Under the pieces are notes generated by a model, which ran no database searches, was not told the origin of the DNA, and worked only from the letters and a program-made list of their open reading frames with translations. Of a stretch of DNA of 9,171 bases, positions 1 to 5,484 are shown one piece after another. The translations under genes and the position numbers were made by a program. Positions within the stretch are counted from its first letter, which is position 1. Every line of letters begins with the position of its first letter. The stretch comes from Actinomycetes bacterium (GTDB lineage Bacteria; Actinomycetota; Acidimicrobiia; Acidimicrobiales; Acidimicrobiaceae), in contig JAKAOC010000061.1 of the NCBI GenBank assembly GCA_021823385.1, positions 1-9,171 on the forward strand, in the 5' to 3' direction.

Positions 1-47
1 TAGGTAGCAAGCGCCGCGACGACGAAGACAATTGCGTACCCGGTCAT
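1..47 (-). CDS. 5' end of a membrane protein gene, possibly WecA/Rfe-type sugar-phosphate transferase (partial)
   Basis: An ATG at the complement of 45-47 opens a minus-strand frame that stays open to the window edge and reads MTGYAIVFVVAALAT, with the next codon cut off after TA (Tyr if the frame continues). The peptide is strongly hydrophobic, as expected for a first transmembrane segment. It begins 29 nt after the glyA stop, in the same direction, so it is probably co-transcribed with glyA. WecA/Rfe undecaprenyl-phosphate GlcNAc-1-phosphate transferases begin in this style. From memory, actinobacterial genomes such as Mycobacterium tuberculosis place rfe next to the YrdC/Sua5 gene, just ahead of the ATP synthase genes; here glyA lies between. 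The identity rests on 15 residues plus gene order, so it is a guess. The upstream bases carry no strong Shine-Dalgarno sequence. It could be any membrane protein, or not a gene. Confidence 0.4.
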   Translation of the reverse strand, partial: MTGYAIVFVVAALAT

Positions 48-76
48 ACGGCTATCGAGCCTAGGGCGAGCAACCC

Positions 77-1384
77 CTAGTTGAAAGGAGGCGGCGGGAA
101 CTTAGCGCAGAGCTCGGCGACTTCGGAGCGGATGGCCAGGAGGTCCTCCTCAGAATCCCGCTTGCGCAACGCCTGGCCGATCAGAGCGGCGACATGCTCC
201 ATCTCGGCCTCCTTCATGCCCGTGGTGGTCATCGCCGGCGTACCGAAACGAAGCCCCGAGGTGACGAACGGAGAGCGGGTGTCGTAGGGGATCTGGTTCC
301 GGTTGCATGTGATTCCGGCCCGGTCCAGCGACTCTTGCGCCTCCTTGCCCGAGAGGTTCGGGTCGAAGCGCATCAGGTCGACCAGGATGAGGTGGGTGTC
401 AGTGCCACCCGACACCGCCCGGAAGCCCTGGAGCTCCAAAGCGCTGGCCAGCGCCTTCGCGTTCTTCAGCACTTGCTCCTGGTAGGTAACGAAGTCGGGC
501 TGCTGGGCCTCCTTGAACGCGACCGCCTTGGCGGCGATGGCATGCTCGAGCGGGCCACCCTGTAGCCCAGGGAAGACCGCCTTGTCGATGGCCTGGGCGT
601 ACTGCGACGTGCAGACGATGGCTCCACCACGAGGGCCACGCAACGTCTTGTGGGTCGTGAAGGTCATCACATCCGCACCCTGGTTTGGCCCGGACTCCGA
701 AGAACCAAGGGGATTCGGATATAGGCCCGCCGCAATCAGGCCGGCGACATGGGCCGAGTCGAACATGACCAGCGCACCGATCTCGTCTGCAATCGCGCGT
801 ACGGGCGCAACGTCGATCATGCGCGGATAGGCCGTCGCGCCAACCACAATCAACTTAGGACGCTCGGCCTTCGCCAGAGAGGCCATCTGGCCGAAATCGA
901 TCCGCTCGCCCACGTCCCCGTCAGCCGGCGTTACACCGTAGGCAATAAATCGATAGAACTGTCCTGAGAAGTTGACCGGAGAGCCATGCGTTAGGTGTCC
1001 GCCCTGATCGAGACGCATCGCGAGCACGGTATCGCCTGGCTTGAGAAGAGCGAGGTAGGCGGCGGCGTTCGCGTTGGCGCCGGCATGCGGCTGCACGTTG
1101 GCATGCTCGGCGTTGTACAGAGCCTTCAGGCGGTTGCGAGCAAGGTCTTCGACCTGGTCGATGAACTGATTGCCGCCGTAGTAGCGCTTGGACGGATAGC
1201 CCTCGGCGTACTTGTTCGTGAGAATCGAGCCACTCGCTTCGAGAACTGCACGCGACGTAAAGTTCTCTGAGGCGATCAATTGCAGGGTCGTGGTCTGCCG
1301 CCCGATCTCCGCCTGCAGGATCGCAGCAAGAGAGGGATCTGCGCTCGAGACTTCGGGATATACATCGCCTACCTGGCTTGACAT
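77..1384 (-). CDS. glyA: Serine hydroxymethyltransferase (GlyA)
   Basis: Cytosolic PLP enzyme that converts serine and tetrahydrofolate to glycine and 5,10-methylene-tetrahydrofolate, the main source of one-carbon units. The 435-residue product is close to the usual bacterial length (E. coli 417). The family signatures are in order: [12 protein letters not shown] at 37-48, [15 protein letters not shown] at 57-71, [15 protein letters not shown] at 96-110 (usual form PHSGAQAN), GGHLTHG at 128-134, DSAHVAG at 209-215 (Asp209 would hold the PLP ring nitrogen), [12 protein letters not shown] at 243-254 with the Schiff-base lysine at Lys246, FPGLQGG at 271-277, and SGLRFGTPA at 376-384 with the substrate-carboxylate arginine at Arg379. 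The ATG start is supported by GGAGGA 8 nt upstream. One oddity is about eight extra residues at roughly 227-236, between YPNP and the PLP-lysine motif. Transcription probably continues into the downstream membrane protein start. Family assignment is secure. Confidence 0.98.
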   Translation of the reverse strand: MSSQVGDVYPEVSSADPSLAAILQAEIGRQTTTLQLIASENFTSRAVLEASGSILTNKYAEGYPSKRYYGGNQFIDQVEDLARNRLKALYNAEHANVQPHAGANANAAAYLALLKPGDTVLAMRLDQGGHLTHGSPVNFSGQFYRFIAYGVTPADGDVGERIDFGQMASLAKAERPKLIVVGATAYPRMIDVAPVRAIADEIGALVMFDSAHVAGLIAAGLYPNPLGSSESGPNQGADVMTFTTHKTLRGPRGGAIVCTSQYAQAIDKAVFPGLQGGPLEHAIAAKAVAFKEAQQPDFVTYQEQVLKNAKALASALELQGFRAVSGGTDTHLILVDLMRFDPNLSGKEAQESLDRAGITCNRNQIPYDTRSPFVTSGLRFGTPAMTTTGMKEAEMEHVAALIGQALRKRDSEEDLLAIRSEVAELCAKFPPPPFN

Positions 1385-2020
1385 TTAGCGATTCCTCCGG
1401 CTATCGGGTCAAATGTTCAACGGGTCAGAGTTAGGCACTCACTCCCCGGGGGTGCGATTGGTCGCCTCTATGCTACACCTCGTCATCGGTCCGATTATGG
1501 AACCCTAATTCCTGTCGACGCTCCAGGCACGGCAACCGCGGCAATCGACCAAGCCGTCCGCTTCGGCTACAACCCGTCCAGCCATCAGGACCGGGCATGC
1601 GGCTAGGTCAAGGCTCCTGACTTTGGGCTCACACTGGCTCCGGTTGGCCGTCCGGACGTAAACATCCCCCCTCCGGGTCTGACCCGAAGTGGCTGCGACG
1701 CTTGAGCAGGCACGGCCGAACACCATGTAGTCGAAAGCACCCATGACGAAAGCGACGCGGCGGAGTCAGGTGAACCTGTGGAAGAACGAAATCTCAACGC
1801 CCGGCTTAGTTGAGTCGACCCGCGTTCCAACCGGCTGAGTGAACGAACGACTAGGCCAGCGCTGCCTCGGCAGTAGCTCGTCGCGGCCAGAGTACCGCCA
1901 TGGCTTTCATTACCAAGAGGCGAAAGGCGATGCCAGTGAGGAAGATGGGAACCGGGATCGCCGAGACACCATCTCGTTCCTAGCGCGCTCTCCTTTCACA
2001 GTGCAGACCCCCGACCGTGC
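1385..2020. other. 636-nt intergenic region between tsaC and glyA, no gene recognised
   Basis: Apart from the glyA ribosome binding site I cannot assign this stretch. Minus-strand frames of 79 codons (1505-1744) and 75 codons (1603-1830) overlap each other in different phases, resemble no family I know and lack convincing ribosome binding sites. A third minus frame (1851-1979, 43 codons) has a hydrophobic run containing IPVPIFLTGIAFRLLVMKAM but no usual start codon ahead of that run. Small symmetrical elements are present: a perfect 10-bp palindrome CGTCCGGACG at 1649-1658, a 5-bp stem with 3-nt loop at 1674-1686, and CTGCC/GGCAG at 1862-1873. None is followed by a T run that would make it a classical terminator. 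I see no T-loop signature of a tRNA and no tmRNA or RNase P motif. The glyA promoter should lie here, but no -35/-10 pair with good spacing stands out. Confidence 0.6.
1393..1398 (-). promoter_or_regulatory. Ribosome binding site of glyA
   Basis: The minus strand reads GGAGGA here, 8 nt before the glyA ATG. This is a near-perfect Shine-Dalgarno sequence at ideal spacing, and it fixes the glyA start. Confidence 0.85.
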
Positions 2021-2782
2021 CTACCCAGCACCTCGATCGTGGCAGCCACGTTGTCGACTTTCTGCACGGGAATGCACGTTGGCTTCAATGGGTGAGCGCA
2101 AAGGTCGAAGGATGTCCTTTTCGGAGATGGCGCCACGGCGCAGAATGCGGACCGCGTCTCCGCGCAGGTCGGCCACCGTGGACGGCGTGCCGATGGGAGG
2201 CGAGTCGTCCGAGAGTATGCCATCGAGGTGCGCAAGCAACGGCGCGTTATCGGCCGTGAAGAACTCGCCGTACCTTGTAATCGGCCGCCTGCCATGCAGG
2301 TTGGCGGAGGTGGCCACGAAGGGACCAACACGCTCCAATAGTTGCGCCAGGACCGCGCCCCGAGGCACGCGGATCCCCACGGTTGTGGAGTCGGGTCCGC
2401 CAAGGTCGGCTTTGAACGTGGGGGCGCGCGTCATGACAACGGTTAGCGCCCCGGGCCAGAGCTCGGATGCCAGGGCCTTCAGGCGTTCGGCAGCTAGAGC
2501 ATCTCCAGGGTTGCAAAGGGATAGGGCGGCATCAATGGAGGGCGCAAAGACGGGCAGAGCCGCCTCCCGGGGACGGCCCTTGGCAGCGAAGACCTTGGAG
2601 ACGCCGTCTCCGTCGACGAGGGCGCTTAGACCGTAGACGGTGTCGGTGGCAATGGCCACCACGCCGCCCGAGGAATAGATTCCCGCCATCTGCTCGAGCG
2701 TGTGGTCCGGTATCCGCTCAGCGGCGAACTCCGCTCTTGCCCGAGCCACACCACCGGCGACTTCAAACCACGTGAATCGCAC
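2021..2782 (-). CDS. tsaC: L-threonylcarbamoyladenylate synthase (YrdC/TsaC family)
   Basis: Makes threonylcarbamoyl-AMP from threonine, bicarbonate and ATP, the first step of the t6A modification at position 37 of ANN-decoding tRNAs; cytosolic. The YrdC fold signatures are visible in the 253 residues: GGVVAIATDTVYGLSA at 39-54, KGRPREAALPVF at 68-79 (Lys68 and Arg70 match the KxR nucleotide/substrate pair of the family), ELWPGALTVVM at 107-117, VGIRVP at 135-140, GPFVATSANLHG at 153-164, and STVADLRGDAVRILRRGAI at 201-219. There is no C-terminal Sua5 domain (Sua5 proteins run to about 340 residues), so this is the short TsaC type with an approx. 30-residue N-terminal lead and a low-conservation tail. 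The start is GTG, 5 nt after the stop of the upstream flavoprotein gene and with only a weak Shine-Dalgarno sequence, so translation is probably coupled. A second GTG at codon 12 is an alternative start. Confidence 0.93.
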   Translation of the reverse strand: MRFTWFEVAGGVARARAEFAAERIPDHTLEQMAGIYSSGGVVAIATDTVYGLSALVDGDGVSKVFAAKGRPREAALPVFAPSIDAALSLCNPGDALAAERLKALASELWPGALTVVMTRAPTFKADLGGPDSTTVGIRVPRGAVLAQLLERVGPFVATSANLHGRRPITRYGEFFTADNAPLLAHLDGILSDDSPPIGTPSTVADLRGDAVRILRRGAISEKDILRPLRSPIEANVHSRAESRQRGCHDRGAG

Positions 2783-2787
2783 CGGTG

Positions 2788-3450
2788 CTACCTGAGGTTC
2801 AGCACGGCGGGCAGGACGATGCCGTTGGCCCGCGAACCGGGGGCAGGTTCCTGTGCTGTCGCTTGGCTCGCCACCGGCACCACGCCGACGAAGGTCTCAT
2901 CGGAAAGGCCGTCGAGATCGTCGCTCGGGGGACCGGTCCGCACTTTGGTGGAGGCCCGGGCAAGGTCGAGCTTTATCACCATGGTCTGGCGGAGTTCGTC
3001 CTCGGTGTCCGCACGAAGCTTTGCAGATCGGCCATCTTCGAAACGGTCCACGATCGCCCGCAGCGCCGAGCTTTTCTGCGCCTCGCCTTCGATCAGCTCA
3101 GGGATCCCGTAGACGACTACGGAACGGTAGTTCATGGAGTGATTGAAGGCGCTGGCGGCATAGACCAGGCCGTCCAGGAGCGTCACCTCAAAGCAGGCCG
3201 GACTGCCTGCTGCCATGCGCATAGCCCTGTTCTTGCTCGACCCGTGGATATAGAGCACCTCACCCACACGGGCATAGGTGGTGGGGATGACCGCGGGGAA
3301 CCCATCCAGCACTACGGCCAGGTGGCCGACCAGAGCCTCGTCCAAAATCGAGTCACGTATCGCTGAATCGGTGTGGGCCCGCTCGAAATGCCGCTTCAGC
3401 TTTACCGAGGGGAATTTCACTCCCACGTGCAACCCATGCTCATCCACCAT
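2788..3450 (-). CDS. Pyridoxamine 5'-phosphate oxidase-related flavin-binding protein (split-barrel family)
   Basis: A 220-residue protein of the FMN-binding split-barrel group often annotated as pyridoxamine 5'-phosphate oxidase family or flavin-nucleotide-binding protein. Supporting stretches are ILDEALVGHLAVVLDGFPAVIPTTYAR (residues 35-61, split in the family into the barrel strand and the xPxVIPT turn), VLYIHGSSKNRAMR at 65-78 (cofactor phosphate-binding type motif), VTLLDGLVYAASAFNHSMNYRSVVVYG at 89-115 with the hallmark HSMNYRSV, and ASTKVRTGPPSDD at 166-178. These match the large uncharacterised subgroup rather than true PdxH, which carries different substrate residues, so I would not assign it to PLP synthesis. 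The substrate is unknown; F420, heme and flavin are cofactors in related proteins. The ATG start has AGAGG 8 nt upstream. It is followed 5 nt later by tsaC, so the two are likely one operon. It lies 119 nt downstream of the cysteine-synthase-like gene on the same strand. Confidence 0.88.
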   Translation of the reverse strand: MVDEHGLHVGVKFPSVKLKRHFERAHTDSAIRDSILDEALVGHLAVVLDGFPAVIPTTYARVGEVLYIHGSSKNRAMRMAAGSPACFEVTLLDGLVYAASAFNHSMNYRSVVVYGIPELIEGEAQKSSALRAIVDRFEDGRSAKLRADTEDELRQTMVIKLDLARASTKVRTGPPSDDLDGLSDETFVGVVPVASQATAQEPAPGSRANGIVLPAVLNLR

Positions 3451-3533
3451 GAAAGCCGCCTCTGCTAGCCCAACCGCTCCCCCACCAGGCTAATGGGAGC
3501 CACAAGGCGAGGTGGGTGGGCGTGGCACAAGGA

Positions 3534-3551
3534 CGGCCAGGCTGATGGCCG
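3534..3551 (-). terminator. Weak hairpin after the cysteine-synthase-like gene
   Basis: CGGCCA and TGGCCG form a 6-bp stem around a 6-nt loop, starting 18 nt past the stop codon at 3570. The position suits a transcription end or an mRNA 3' stabiliser, but no T run follows on the minus strand (TCCTTGTG), so intrinsic termination is doubtful and read-through to the PPOX gene is possible. Confidence 0.2.
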
Positions 3552-3569
3552 ACGGTGTCGTACCGAGGT

Positions 3570-4505
3570 CTAGAAGTATTCCGCCAAGTACTTCTCGCCT
3601 TCGTCGCAGAAGAAGGTGATCACCGTCTCCAGCTCCGGGTGCTCTTCCTTGATGCGCCGCGCCCCCAATAGATGCGCTCCCGAGCTTGGACCGACCAAGG
3701 TTCCGAGTTCGCGGGAAAGGCGGCGCATCTCGAAAATCGCATCGGCGCTGGTGACGGGGATCAAATCGTCGACCAAGTGGTGATACCTCTCGAAGATGCC
3801 GGGGACGAAGCCGTCGGAGATCCCCTCGATCTGGTGGTGATGCACCTCGCCGCAGAGGATCGTGCACGACTCGTCGGGCTCGACACCCACCACTCTCAAG
3901 GAGGGGTTGATCTCCTTGAGGGCCAGGCTCACGCCTATCAGGGTGCCTCCTGTGCCCACTCCCATGACGACGGCGTCCGGGGTGCGCCCCTCCAGCTGGG
4001 AGGCAACCTCGGGCCCCAGCCAGGTACGGTTCTCCTCGACGTTCCACTCCGAGTCGAATTGCCCGGGGTTGAAGTAGCCGGGCTGCTGCCCGAGCTCACG
4101 TGCGTATTGCAGAGCATCATTCACGTGGAACTCGCCGATCTCGCGCACCTCCGCTCCGAAACCGACCGATATCTTGCGCCGCTCGGTGCTCATCCCCTCC
4201 GGCATCACCACGATCATGTGGTAGCCCTTCACCGCTGCGACCATGCTCATGGCATTCCCGGTGTTGCCGCTGCTCGCCTCGACGATGGTCATTCCCTTGG
4301 TGAGGACCCCCTCCGCCTCCGCACGCTCGATCATGTACTTTGCGATGCGCGCCTTGATGGAGCCGGATGGATTGAGGTATTCGAGCTTCGCGAAGATACC
4401 AGGCTCGACCTCCACCAAAGGAGTGTTCCCGATGGCGTCCAGCACCGAATCCGAAACCCAGGTCCTTGCCTGGTAGGCCTGAGTGGTCATCTTCCCCCGA
4501 TTCAA
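3570..4505 (-). CDS. Cysteine synthase-like PLP enzyme (O-acetylserine sulfhydrylase / CBS family)
   Basis: Fold-type II PLP enzyme expected to make cysteine by beta-replacement on O-acetylserine (or O-phosphoserine) with sulfide; cytosolic. Length is 311 residues from the TTG start, normal for CysK/CysM. Visible motifs are DAIGNTPLVEV at 23-33, NPSGSIKARIA at 45-55 with the Schiff-base lysine at Lys51, EASSGNTGNAMS at 76-87 (the substrate-carboxylate loop, usually TSGNTG), MPEGMSTERR at 101-110, a glycine-rich phosphate cup GVGTGGTLIG, QIEGISDGFVP in the mobile active-site loop, and GPSSGAH near the C-terminus with the serine that contacts the pyridine nitrogen. No CBS domains follow. The start is uncertain: TTG at 4503-4505 has AGAGG 8 nt upstream, while ATG at 4488-4490 has GGGGGA only about 2 nt away and would shorten the protein by 5 residues. 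Which sulfur donor or activated serine it uses cannot be read from the sequence. Confidence 0.93.
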   Translation of the reverse strand: MNRGKMTTQAYQARTWVSDSVLDAIGNTPLVEVEPGIFAKLEYLNPSGSIKARIAKYMIERAEAEGVLTKGMTIVEASSGNTGNAMSMVAAVKGYHMIVVMPEGMSTERRKISVGFGAEVREIGEFHVNDALQYARELGQQPGYFNPGQFDSEWNVEENRTWLGPEVASQLEGRTPDAVVMGVGTGGTLIGVSLALKEINPSLRVVGVEPDESCTILCGEVHHHQIEGISDGFVPGIFERYHHLVDDLIPVTSADAIFEMRRLSRELGTLVGPSSGAHLLGARRIKEEHPELETVITFFCDEGEKYLAEYF

Positions 4506-4805
4506 CAGCCCCGCCTCTCGTCAGCGGGCGCCTGCCAAACACCAATGATACGTCTGCCGGAGGGTGGGCGGCGTGGCCGACAGAATCAAAATAGGCCTCC
4601 CCTACCCGTTCGATCTGCCCGCCCAAATCCCTGGGAAAGCCGGCGCCCGCCTCTACTCGCCGGGCCTTGATCAGGCGGTTCGATATGAGTCCAAATGCAC
4701 AAAGAAACTCGAGGCTTTACGGGGTCGCACACCGCCGTCCCCTCGGTTAGAGTCAGTTTGCCAAGCCATCCCAAGGCGTCGGGCGCCCCAATGCGAGGAG
4801 CCAAG
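4506..4805. other. 300-nt divergent intergenic region between the cysteine-synthase-like gene and ogt
   Basis: This region must carry the promoters for the two divergently read genes. A possible -10 for the minus-strand gene is TATCAT (complement of 4545-4550), but there is no recognisable -35 at 16-18 bp. An AT-rich patch, TATTTTGATT on the minus strand (around 4585-4595), stands out from the GC-rich background. On the plus strand I find no convincing -35/-10 pair before ogt. A plus-strand frame in phase with ogt is open from 4695, but ogt's own ribosome binding site argues against a start that far upstream. Confidence 0.5.
4795..4800 (+). promoter_or_regulatory. Ribosome binding site of ogt
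   Basis: GAGGAG lies 5 nt before the ATG at 4806. It decides between the in-frame starts at 4695, 4791 and 4806 in favour of 4806, and the resulting N-terminus (MSNHTAQ) gives a family-typical length. Confidence 0.8.
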
Positions 4806-5303
4806 ATGAGCAATCACACCGCCCAAGCGTGTCTAGAGACCCAGGTGCTCGGCTACCCTCTCTGGGTCTACTACACCACCGAGGGCATCGCCTCCGCCAC
4901 CTTCGAGAACCCCGGCGCGATGCCGGCTCGAGACGCGGACGCGCGCCTCGAGCAAATGGCGAATGTCATCCGCAATGCCATCACCGCCTACAACACGGGC
5001 GACTACGAGGCGGTCGAATCGGTGCCGCGCATTGCCGGCTCGCGAAGCGGCGGATACTACGGAGAGGCCCAGGACGCGATGGACGCCGTACCTGCCGGCA
5101 CCACCGTCAGCTACTCCGAATTGGCTTACATGGCCGGCAACCCAAAGGCTCACCGGGCGGCTGCTTCAGCCTGCGCCAACAACCCGATCCCGATCTTCCG
5201 CCCCTGCCACCGGGTGGTGGCCAAGGGCGGCAAGCTTGGCGGCTTTGCCTTCGACCTTGGAATAAAGGCCAAGCTGCTGGCACACGAGGGTGCTCAGCTC
5301 TAA
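4806..5303 (+). CDS. ogt: Methylated-DNA-[protein]-cysteine S-methyltransferase
   Basis: Suicide DNA repair protein that moves the alkyl group from O6-alkylguanine (and O4-alkylthymine) in DNA onto its own cysteine. The 165-residue product has a short N-terminal domain (about 1-85) and the conserved C-terminal alkyltransferase domain. The latter shows AVPAGTTVSYSELAYMAG at 94-111, GNPKAHRAAASACANNPIPI at 111-130 with the likely base-flipping Arg117 of the helix-turn-helix, FRPCHRVV at 131-138 with acceptor Cys134, and GGKLGGFAFDLGIKAKLLAHEG at 141-162 (given here only as its conserved ends: LGGF and KAKLLAHEG). The presence of Cys134 rules out the alkyltransferase-like (ATL) proteins, which lack it. 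The common PCHRV is preceded by FR rather than the usual I/L-V/I pair, a mild variation. No Ada-type zinc or AraC domain is fused. It is the only plus-strand gene here and appears to be a single-gene transcript, converging with the glutamate dehydrogenase gene 171 nt away. Confidence 0.96.
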   Translation: MSNHTAQACLETQVLGYPLWVYYTTEGIASATFENPGAMPARDADARLEQMANVIRNAITAYNTGDYEAVESVPRIAGSRSGGYYGEAQDAMDAVPAGTTVSYSELAYMAGNPKAHRAAASACANNPIPIFRPCHRVVAKGGKLGGFAFDLGIKAKLLAHEGAQL

Positions 5304-5465
5304 GCACCATGACCCTTCGTGGCGTGGGGCCGCAATCAACGCTCGCGTTGCTCGCCTCATGCTGGCAGAAGAACCCGAGCCGCGCCGAGCGCGCGCCCAA
5401 TGCGACGCGCGACCCGCCGCCTGGCGTTCAACTGCCGCGCGCCATTTGGTAAAAGCCGGCTCGGT

Positions 5466-5484
5466 GAGTTCAGGCTAAGAACTC
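5466..5484. repeat. Short inverted repeat spanning the gdh stop codon
   Basis: GAGTTC and GAACTC form a perfect 6-bp stem with a 7-nt loop that contains the complement of the gdh stop codon (5475-5477). It sits at the end of the 171-nt convergent gap (5304-5474), which otherwise shows no gene and no hairpin with a T run. It could fold in either transcript, but a repeat this short can occur by chance. Confidence 0.25.

Noticed and set aside
1460..1615. Plus-strand frame reading PVDAPGTATAAIDQAVRFGYNPS
   Set aside because: It looks protein-like at first sight but has no ATG, GTG or TTG start in frame and ends after about 50 codons; no homology recognised.
1640..1690. 6C-type or other known actinobacterial small RNA, based on a C run at about 1665-1671 and nearby small hairpins
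   Set aside because: Only one C run is present, it does not sit in the loop of a stable stem, and the second hairpin of the 6C motif is missing.
1505..1744. Minus-strand 79-codon frame (MGAFDYMVFG...)
   Set aside because: No ribosome binding site, no recognisable family, and another frame of similar length overlaps it in a different phase; kept only as part of the unassigned gap.
1839..2636. Plus-strand open frame of 265 codons
   Set aside because: It lies mostly antisense to tsaC, is rich in Arg/Ser/Pro of the kind produced by GC-rich antisense frames, and resembles no family.
2788..4505. A vitamin B6 gene cluster (PPOX-family protein next to PLP enzymes)
   Set aside because: The PPOX-family protein belongs to the broad flavin-binding split-barrel subgroup rather than PdxH, and PLP enzymes are common enough that adjacency is weak evidence.
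3672..4670. Plus-strand open frame of 332 codons
   Set aside because: It is antisense to the cysteine-synthase-like gene, whose motifs are all intact; His/Leu/Asp-rich antisense translation is expected from such codons.
5385..5415. GC-rich GCGCG/CGCGC stem in the ogt-gdh convergent gap as a terminator
   Set aside because: Only a 5-bp stem with a long loop and no T run on either strand; alternating GC sequence gives such pairings by chance.
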